Positions 54,579 through 61,007 of a stretch of DNA of 64,000 bases are shown piece by piece. Both the position numbers and the translations under genes were made by a program. The DNA is taken from assembly GCA_040768665.1 (NCBI GenBank), contig JAXGMN010000009.1, forward strand, positions 186,001 to 250,000. The letters run 5' to 3'. The DNA comes from JABWBD01 sp040768665 (lineage in GTDB: Bacteria > Planctomycetota > Planctomycetia > Pirellulales > Thermoguttaceae). Within the stretch, counting starts at the first letter, position 1. The number at the start of each line of letters is the position of its first letter. The notes beneath the pieces were generated by a model, which saw only the letters and a list, made by a program, of their open reading frames with translations, had not been told where the DNA came from and did no database searches.

Positions 54579-55073
54579 TTACAAACCTTCCTCACCGGCC
54601 TGCCTGAGGACATGTTCGACGAGCTTCGGCGAAAGAAAGAAGCCCAACTCGGATCGTAGCCGATCCAGCAGAGGTGAGACTTCGCGAACGAGTCCGCGTC
54701 GCTTGGCGCGGAGAAGAATGCCCAAGACGCCGAGCGGCCGCAGGCCACGCTGTACCGCAATGGCGCGCCCCGCGGTTTCATCGATCAGGATCGCTTCCGC
54801 TCGGAGTTCCTCCGCCAGAACGATCGCCTCGGCTTCCCCTGGTCCAAGCATCTGATTGAGTTGATGCACCGCCGCACGGTCCTGCGGTGAGCGGATCTTG
54901 ACGAAGGGCAAATCTCGCATCGCGATCCGTGGAAATCTCGGCCGTGGTCGCTCCAACTCGACGACGACCGCCGGAGGAACGACGACTTCGCGAAAGAGCG
55001 TAGGCAGCAAGTCCAAGAGATCCAGATGTCCCAGGGCGCGGATCGGTGAGGTGTCACTTACGACGATGCTCAA
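54579..55073 (-). CDS. DUF3368 (PIN-like) putative toxin
   Basis: A 164-residue protein starting at TTG (MSIVVSDTSPIRALGHL). It resembles PIN-domain nucleases of the DUF3368 type: an early aspartate in VVSDTSPI, the PPAVVVELERPRPRF loop, the acidic GPGEAEAIVLAEEL segment and ILIDETAGRAIAVQRGLRPL. Acidic residues at those positions fit a metal-dependent RNase. The UPF0175 gene ends three bases upstream, and such pairs are predicted toxin-antitoxin modules. Activity has not been shown for this pair. Confidence 0.82.
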   Translation of the reverse strand: MSIVVSDTSPIRALGHLDLLDLLPTLFREVVVPPAVVVELERPRPRFPRIAMRDLPFVKIRSPQDRAAVHQLNQMLGPGEAEAIVLAEELRAEAILIDETAGRAIAVQRGLRPLGVLGILLRAKRRGLVREVSPLLDRLRSELGFFLSPKLVEHVLRQAGEEGL

Positions 55074-55076
55074 GGA

Positions 55077-55325
55077 TCAAATACCCAGACGGTCCAGGGT
55101 TTCCAGGTCCTGCGCCAAGTCGTCGGCCGTCGGCCGGTAAACGGAAATTCCCCGCTCCAACAAGGCATCTTCGATGCCGGTGCGGTCGAGTCCAGCTAGT
55201 TGCGCTGCGGACCACAAGGTGAGCTTCCCCGCATCGAATAGCCGGCATGCGAACTCCACCAGAGCCTCGTGTTCCGTTAAACCTGCCTGTCGCAGCACTT
55301 GATCCGGAATGGTAAGCGTCGCCAT
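55077..55325 (-). CDS. UPF0175 family protein, putative antitoxin
   Basis: An 82-residue protein beginning MATLTIPDQVLRQAGLTEHE and continuing EFACRLFDAGKLTLWSAAQL and AGLDRTGIEDALLERGISVY. This is the UPF0175 family, with a central helix-turn-helix-like stretch that may bind its own operator. It has a very good ribosome-binding site (AGGAGGTCGCGATC before ATG). The downstream DUF3368 gene, three bases away, is its predicted toxin. Such antitoxins usually repress the pair, which is an inference here. Confidence 0.87.
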   Translation of the reverse strand: MATLTIPDQVLRQAGLTEHEALVEFACRLFDAGKLTLWSAAQLAGLDRTGIEDALLERGISVYRPTADDLAQDLETLDRLGI

Positions 55326-55871
55326 GATCGCGACCTCCTACGTTGATTCCACTACCGGTTAAAAGCCTATCCCAAAATGGGGACTGGCTCCGAGCGACGG
55401 ACGGTTTCCACCGCTATGATAATCGGCTGCGAGGTGCCTGTCCCCATTTTGGGATAGGCTCTAAGCGGTAAAGGTGACTGTCAGCGAGGCTCGGACCCCC
55501 AGCCCACCCCACTATTGTAGCCCGGTGCAGGGAAGAAGCAAACCAGTTGGAATGAGATTGGGCTCAGGCCGTCAACAGTCACTAGGCTTGCCCGATGACG
55601 GTTGGCGGCCTGACCAAAAACAAACTCGCGAAACGCTCCTGGGCCCCGGGGAAATCATCGCGCTTCAGGCCCAGTACCTTACGGGAGGAGGCAGGCCCGA
55701 TCCTTGCCTAACAGCGCGTTTGGCTGAGTGATGTCCAAGAGGCTAGAATGGGTAAATGCGAAACCTCAAATTACCGACGCGCATGCGGCAGGCGCTTTGT
55801 GCCACCCCTCACGCTGTGGATTACTGATCGGCTGGTATCCTTTCCGCACGGATGTGTCTCCGGAGCCTTTT
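55326..55871. other. divergent intergenic region with hairpin R8
   Basis: About 545 bases between the toxin-antitoxin pair and the enolase-superfamily gene. It holds hairpin R8. The frame of the downstream gene remains open to 55728, but the leader sequence and ribosome-binding context favour 55872. Confidence 0.45.
55364..55460. repeat. hairpin repeat R8 (GGGGACTGGC/GCCTGTCCCC family)
   Basis: The left arm AGCCTATCCCAAAATGGGGA then CTGGCTCCGAGC; the right arm, on the other strand, AGCCTATCCCAAAATGGGGA then CAGGCACCTCGC. The outer 20 bases pair perfectly. Its loop (GACGGACGG...CTATGATAATCGGCT) is similar to that of R9. Confidence 0.85.
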
Positions 55872-57125
55872 ATGAAATTGCCAAGACGTGAATTCCTCAA
55901 AGGGGCCGCCCTGGCGGCCGCTTCCGGTCTGCCTGCCGGCCTTGCCGGTGCGGCCGCGGACCTTCGATCTTATCCTTACCTGGGCCGTACCGAGGATTAT
56001 GCCGAACTGCGAATCATCGATCCGGGCCTGAAGATCACCAAGATCGAGTCGTGGACACGAGGGCAGTACGGTATCGTCCGCGTCACGACCAACAACGGGC
56101 GAGAAGGTTACGGGCAGCTTTCCTCCTTTCAGCCGGACATTACCGCCACGGTCTTGCACCGCCAGGTGGCCCGATTCGTCCTGGGGAGCGATCCGGCCGA
56201 GATCGACAGGCTGGTGGACCGCGTCGCCGATGGCAATATGAAGTTTCCCTGGTCGTATGTCTGCCGGGCGCTGGCGGGCGTGGATACGGCCGTTTGGGAT
56301 CTCTATGGCAAGATCAAGTCGAAACCGGTGTGCGAACTTCTTGGCGGCAAGACCGATCCGTTCCCGGTCTACGGTTCGAGCATGCGGCGCGACATTTCGC
56401 CCGAAGACGAAGCCGCACGGCTGGCCAGACTGCGCGACACTCACGGATTCAAGGCGTTCAAAGTGCGAGTCGGCACGCCTGCGGGCCACGACCGCGATGC
56501 TTCGCCGGGCCGCACGGAAAAGCTGATTCCCGCCGTCCGCAAGGCGGTAGGGGCCGAGGTCCGGCTGCTGGCCGACGGCAATAGCTGCTACACACCGCCC
56601 AAGGCGATCGAAGTGGGCCGCCGCATGGAGGACCAGGATTACTTCTTCTTCGAGGAGCCGTGTCCGTATTGGGAACTGGAGTGGACGGCGGAAGTGGCCG
56701 CAGCGCTCAAGATGAACGTGGCGGGCGGCGAACAAGACAACGATCTGGCCCAATGGCGGCGGATGATTCAAATGAATGCCGTCGACATCGTGCAGCCGGA
56801 CCTGTGTTATATCGGCGGCTTCACGCGGGCGTGGCGTGTGGCGAAGATGGGCCAAAAGGCGGGCAAACTCGTCGTGCCCCACTCGTCGCACCTGTCGCTG
56901 GTAACGCTCTTCTCGCTCCACTTCATGGCTGCCATCGCCAATGCCGGACCGTTTGTGGAGTTTACCATCGAAGGCGACGTGAATGAGGCGGAGAGGATTT
57001 GCAGTCCGTCCCTGATCGTCAACGACGGCAAAGTGAAAATTCCCGACGATCCCGGCTGGGGCGTGAAGATCCATGCGGGCTGGCTGGAGAAAGCCGACTA
57101 CCAGAAGAGCGAAAGGCAGACGTGA
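55872..57125 (+). CDS. enolase-superfamily (mandelate racemase/muconate lactonizing) protein
   Basis: A 417-residue protein starting with a Tat-type leader (KLPRREFLKGAALAAASGLP) and then an enolase-type capping domain. The barrel shows a base-like K-V-R in FKAFKVRVGT (the usual motif is KxK, so the second lysine is replaced by R). Metal-binding residues appear in RLLADGNSC, FFFEEPCPYW and GGEQDNDL, and a histidine in VVPHSSHLS. This suggests a sugar acid dehydratase or related enzyme, exported by Tat. The reaction cannot be assigned. A partial pseudogene copy lies at 60421-60770. The next gene is on the opposite strand. Confidence 0.85.
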   Translation: MKLPRREFLKGAALAAASGLPAGLAGAAADLRSYPYLGRTEDYAELRIIDPGLKITKIESWTRGQYGIVRVTTNNGREGYGQLSSFQPDITATVLHRQVARFVLGSDPAEIDRLVDRVADGNMKFPWSYVCRALAGVDTAVWDLYGKIKSKPVCELLGGKTDPFPVYGSSMRRDISPEDEAARLARLRDTHGFKAFKVRVGTPAGHDRDASPGRTEKLIPAVRKAVGAEVRLLADGNSCYTPPKAIEVGRRMEDQDYFFFEEPCPYWELEWTAEVAAALKMNVAGGEQDNDLAQWRRMIQMNAVDIVQPDLCYIGGFTRAWRVAKMGQKAGKLVVPHSSHLSLVTLFSLHFMAAIANAGPFVEFTIEGDVNEAERICSPSLIVNDGKVKIPDDPGWGVKIHAGWLEKADYQKSERQT

Positions 57126-57159
57126 ACCTGACCGGAGACCCTGACCTGTCGATCCTGGA

Positions 57160-57505
57160 TCACGTTCCTCGATCGCTGAGAACCAGGACTTCCATTGCAT
57201 TATTGCTCCCAGCCGAGCCGTGGCACGGAGATTCCGCGGATCCGTCGCCGCTCACGTTCCGCAGTGCCTCGATTATGGCCCTACGAACGTCGGGGTTCAA
57301 GTTCCTTGCGGCGTTGCGGAGTGCCGGGATTGCTTCGCGGGCAGCGGGGCCAATACGTCTGAGGGCCTCGGCGGCTGCCACCGCGCTTAGTGACGTGCTC
57401 AACCGGCGTCCGATCATTAGCGTCAACCCGCGCGGCAAGAGTCTCGACGGCCAGAACCGCGACCAGAGCTAACAAAGGCGACAGATGTCGACAGCGGTTC
57501 TTCAT
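57160..57505 (-). pseudogene. small exported HEAT-repeat protein, frameshifted
   Basis: One frame starts MKNRCRHLSPLLALVAVLAV (signal peptide) and runs to about HVTKR. The following sequence, in another frame, gives AVAAAEALRRIGPAAREAIP and ALRNAARNLNPDVRRAIIEA, two HEAT-like repeats, and ends at 57160. Joined by one frameshift near 57390, the product would have about 115 residues. Since the repeats fit well, either a recent mutation or a sequencing error explains the break. Confidence 0.55.
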
Positions 57506-57639
57506 CGCATTGCTCTCGCAATCGGGTCAGCTTGTGAAACGACCAAAATAGAGCACGGCGGTCCCGGCCCTCTCTTCCTCGTCTGGGTTTATTCGATGGC
57601 CTCTTTCACAAGGACAGCATTCAGCGACGTCAGGACTGG

Positions 57640-60156
57640 TCATCGCCCACCCAAGCGCAGCACGCGCGTTTCTCGCGAGGGCACTTCGAGGTGCACCGTG
57701 GCCGTGTTGCCTTCCAGGTGAGCCGTCCAGGACTCATCCGACAAGAGATCTTCCGCGGTCAGACCGGCGCCCAGCAGGCCGAGCCGGCCGGTGTCGAGCA
57801 CGAGGGTTTCGTTCCGCCTCCGGTCGGAGGCATTGTGGACAGTGAGGTAAGCGCCGGCGCCGCTGCCCCAGCGTTCGATCCACAGATCGGGATGCGAAGC
57901 GCGCGCATACGAAACGGGCTCCCAACCGGCCGCGGTGATCTTCTGCAACGCGGGAACGAAACGGCGGTTCAGGGCCGCCACCGGGGCATAGCTTTCCGGC
58001 GTCTTATAGTCGGCCATATTGGCGAACGACGGGTAGATGCCGTAGAACGTGGCGAGGTGGAAGAATTGCTCCATTCGAGCAGGCTGGTCGAGGATGTTGT
58101 AGATCAACAGCAAGAACGGTTTCTGGTACGCCATCACGCGCTTCTGCTCCATCTGCCCGTGCCCTTCCACGCCGAGGACGTCGAGGGCGAAGAAGTGGAA
58201 TCGCCGATTGGGATGAAGGCCGTTGGCGAACAGCAGTCTGCCGCGTTGATGCAACTGCCGGCCGAGTTGTTCGAGAAATTCGAGCAGCGAGAACCGATTC
58301 GCAGTGACGGGTTTTCCTGTCGCGGGATCGTAGCTGAATGGGATTTGCGCGGAGGAGAAGTGCTCCTGCCGGAAATTGAAGTAGTTTCCCCAGGCTCCCA
58401 GCGAGTCGACATACGTGCCGTCGAGCGCCGGGGTGGCATCGTGCTGCTCGGCAACGGCCGCCAGCAGTGATTTGGCAACTGTCGATCGGTCGGAGTCCCG
58501 GTAGAGGTACGGGCTGGCATTGAGCGGAAAGGTGATCGAGTTTCCGCCCCAGGGTGTGTTCCGAATCCAAACGTGCGGCCGGCCTTCGGCGTTGAAAAGC
58601 ATGCAGTTCTCGATGATCTCCAGCATATTCGCGCCCCAATCCTTTCGGCGGCCGCGAGCATTCACCGCGGAAGGAGTCTCCTTGAATTGCTGAAAAACTC
58701 TCATCGCTTCGCCGGCATCTGCGGGGAGCGAATCGAGCCGAGTTAGTTCGCGTTGTCCCGGTATGATGTAGGGGCACGTCTCGATGCCATGCTTTTCGTC
58801 GAATTCCCAGCCGTTGGGGCCTCCTTCATGAAAGGCATAATTTTCCGGATCGGGCAGCGGGAACCGCGGGTTGCCAAACATCCACAGCCCTTCGCGCCGC
58901 ACACGCTTTTCGAACGCCTTCGGCCAGAATGCGTAGTAGCGTCGCGCGGCGTCGCGCAGGCCCCACGCACCGTCGCAACGATAGATAACGAATTTCAACG
59001 GCGCGCGCCCCTTGAGATTCCCGCCACCGGCCTGCGACAGACCGAAGCGGAATCCGATGCGGTAACCGAACTGCTCGTCATAACCAAACGAGCAATCACA
59101 GGGGCTATCGGCCGGGACCGCCAGCGCGATGCCCGCGCCGGTGGATGGATCGGAGAGCGAAGAGAACGTCATGTCGTCGACCGAGTGCGGCCGGCCTGCC
59201 AGGACAGACTCTTCCCGGATACTTTTGCCCCACCGCCAGTCTTTCGCCCCGACCGGCAGGGCGAAGAACAGTTCGACCCCGCGATCGTTGCCGCTGGTAT
59301 CCTCGACCGAGCCGGTGCATGTGATGCGATCCGCCTCCGCCAGGAAAACGGCCTCGACACGAAGCCCGTTGGCGACATCGTGAAAGACCTGGCGGATCGA
59401 CGTGCCATCGTGGGTCACGGCGCCGGCGACCGCAATGCTGTCGCCGCGGAACGGCCTGAGCCAGAGCCCGGAGTGGTATGATGGTTTGGGTTGCGTCCGG
59501 TCATCAAGACTCAAGGCCTCAACGCTGCCGGAGTCGGTGAGCACCAGGGCCAGACCGTCGCCCGTGGTCAGCGGCGGCAGCGGTTGACTGTCCTTCGTGC
59601 GCGGGACAATCCGTGTCGGCGCCGCCCGATCGACCGTCAGACTCGCATCATCCCACCAGACCGTGCCGACACCGTAGTTGCAGAGGTAAACGGCGATTCG
59701 GTCCGTCTTCGTATCCGTCACCACGTCACCGCGGATCTCTGCAAACTCGTGGGCGCCGCCGACTCCGCTGGCGGACGCGTGCCGGCTCGAGCCGGAGGGG
59801 CTGTGTAGAGTGATGATGATGCGAGGCTCTCCCTGCCTCAGATCATCGCAGGCCGCGTACGCGGAAAACACCACACGGCTGCCCGGCTCCAGCGGCGGCT
59901 CGAGCCGAAGCGTCTGCACGACATTGCCCGACTCTGCCTCCGTGGCGTTGGCGATCGAGACCGACGCCTCGCCCGCATTTGCCCGCTCTTTCTGCCAGAC
60001 AATACGGCTTTCGGTGTTGCGGCGATTGAAGCTCCAAGGCTGCGGGGCGGCATCGCCCTGTTCGAATCCCGGGTTCGCCAGGAGATTGTCTTCCGCGGAA
60101 CCGGGCCGGTCCGAGGCGGCAAGGATCACGGCCGTCAGCAGCAAAAGCCGTCGCAT
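57640..60156 (-). CDS. large secreted protein, carbohydrate-binding-like N-terminus, unknown function
   Basis: An exported 838-residue protein: signal peptide MRRLLLLTAVILAASDRPGS, then NLLANPGFEQGDAAPQPWSF, the start of a CBM4/9-type beta-sandwich (residues about 25-180). A central beta-rich part follows (residues 190-400). Then a possible TIM-barrel-like region (LKFVIYRCDGAWGLRDAARR; PHVWIRNTPWGGNSITFPLN; GTYVDSLGAWGNYFNF) and a C-terminal beta domain (GAYLTVHNASDRRRNETLVL). It looks like a glycoside hydrolase, but I recognise no family and cannot name catalytic residues. It lies between the enolase gene and its pseudogene copy. Confidence 0.7.
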   Translation of the reverse strand: MRRLLLLTAVILAASDRPGSAEDNLLANPGFEQGDAAPQPWSFNRRNTESRIVWQKERANAGEASVSIANATEAESGNVVQTLRLEPPLEPGSRVVFSAYAACDDLRQGEPRIIITLHSPSGSSRHASASGVGGAHEFAEIRGDVVTDTKTDRIAVYLCNYGVGTVWWDDASLTVDRAAPTRIVPRTKDSQPLPPLTTGDGLALVLTDSGSVEALSLDDRTQPKPSYHSGLWLRPFRGDSIAVAGAVTHDGTSIRQVFHDVANGLRVEAVFLAEADRITCTGSVEDTSGNDRGVELFFALPVGAKDWRWGKSIREESVLAGRPHSVDDMTFSSLSDPSTGAGIALAVPADSPCDCSFGYDEQFGYRIGFRFGLSQAGGGNLKGRAPLKFVIYRCDGAWGLRDAARRYYAFWPKAFEKRVRREGLWMFGNPRFPLPDPENYAFHEGGPNGWEFDEKHGIETCPYIIPGQRELTRLDSLPADAGEAMRVFQQFKETPSAVNARGRRKDWGANMLEIIENCMLFNAEGRPHVWIRNTPWGGNSITFPLNASPYLYRDSDRSTVAKSLLAAVAEQHDATPALDGTYVDSLGAWGNYFNFRQEHFSSAQIPFSYDPATGKPVTANRFSLLEFLEQLGRQLHQRGRLLFANGLHPNRRFHFFALDVLGVEGHGQMEQKRVMAYQKPFLLLIYNILDQPARMEQFFHLATFYGIYPSFANMADYKTPESYAPVAALNRRFVPALQKITAAGWEPVSYARASHPDLWIERWGSGAGAYLTVHNASDRRRNETLVLDTGRLGLLGAGLTAEDLLSDESWTAHLEGNTATVHLEVPSRETRVLRLGGR

Positions 60157-60214
60157 AATAGTCTCCTCTTTGCGAGTTGTGACAGCGACTCAGTATACCG
60201 TGGCCACCGGTACG

Positions 60215-60409
60215 ATGCATGCCGCGGCTTCTGCCGACGCGGCCGAAGACCCACACGACCTATACCGCTTGGCGAACCGCCAGACGCGTCGCGATATGGT
60301 CCGCGAGGCCGACACGCAGATCGCGGCCGGCCGCGTCGGCCCGTTCGACGCTGAGCAAACCAAGGATGCGGTCCGCAAACGGATTGAGGCACATAGGATC
60401 CATGACTGA
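60215..60409 (+). CDS. small ORF, possible antitoxin-like fragment
   Basis: A 64-residue frame starting MHAAASADAAEDPHDLYRLA. The segment VREADTQIAAGRVGPFDAEQ TK-type resembles the tail of ParD-like antitoxins (an IAAGRV and EQTK pattern), but the match is weak and no toxin gene follows. Directly after it comes the enolase pseudogene fragment, so its C-terminus may be truncated. Existence as a gene is uncertain. Confidence 0.35.
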   Translation: MHAAASADAAEDPHDLYRLANRQTRRDMVREADTQIAAGRVGPFDAEQTKDAVRKRIEAHRIHD

Positions 60410-60420
60410 GGTCTGCAGCC

Positions 60421-60770
60421 CTACGGTTCGAGCATGCGGCGCGACATTTCGCCCGAAGCCGAAGCCGCACGACTGGCCAGACTGCGCGACACTCACGGAT
60501 TCAAGGCGTTCAAAGTGTGTGTCGGCACGCCTGCGGGCCACGACCGCGATGCCTCGCCGGGGCCGCACGGAAAAGCTGATTCCCGCCGTCCGCAGGGCGG
60601 CAGGGGCCGAGGTCCGTCTGCTGGCCGACGGCAATAGCTGCTACACGCCGCCCACGGCGATCGAAGCGGGCCGCCGCATGGAGGACCAGGATTACTTCTG
60701 ATCCCGGCTGGGGCGTGAAGATCCATTCGCCCTGGCTGGAGAAAGCCGATTACCAGAAGAGCGAAACCTG
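60421..60770 (+). pseudogene. partial copy of the enolase-superfamily gene
   Basis: Starts like the parent at 56369 (CTACGGTTCGAGCATGCGGC) and follows it to about 56645 with few changes, including one extra G near 60560 that shifts the frame. It then jumps to the parent's last 80 bases (GATCCCGGCTGGGGCGTGAA) and ends at GAGCGAAACC. The stretch between, about 400 bases of the parent, is missing. It is therefore a duplicated and internally deleted fragment, not expressed as an enzyme. Confidence 0.9.
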
Positions 60771-60866
60771 AAAGGCCAAAGACGCCGGCGGAAAACCGCT
60801 GTCCGTTGACACATCCGCTCGGAGCACCTATTTTGGCGCTGCGGGCTTCGCTGCGCGATCTCGCTT

Positions 60867-60967
60867 AGAGCCTATCCCGAAATAAGGACTGGCTCCGAGC
60901 GATGGACGTTTTCCCCTGCTATGGTGATCGGCTGCGAGGTGCCTGTCCCCATTTCGGGATAGGCTCT
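60867..60967. repeat. hairpin repeat R9 (GGGGACTGGC/GCCTGTCCCC family)
   Basis: The left arm AGAGCCTATCCCGAAATAAG then GACTGGCTCCGAGC; the right arm, on the other strand, AGAGCCTATCCCGAAATGGG then GACAGGCACCTCGC. It is closely related to R8 in outer arm and loop. It ends 40 bases before the FAD oxidoreductase ATG. Confidence 0.85.
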
Positions 60968-61007
60968 CAGAAAACCGAACGGCTCGAGGGAGATTCGAGG
61001 AAAAGAC

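Noticed and set aside
55728..55871. N-terminal extension of the enolase-superfamily protein
   Set aside because: The Tat leader starts at 55872; the upstream codons have no conserved sequence.
10672..60967. Hairpin family as ordinary rho-independent terminators
   Set aside because: Several copies lie upstream of genes or in divergent gaps, the stems are too long and mismatched in the same positions, and most lack a U-tract.
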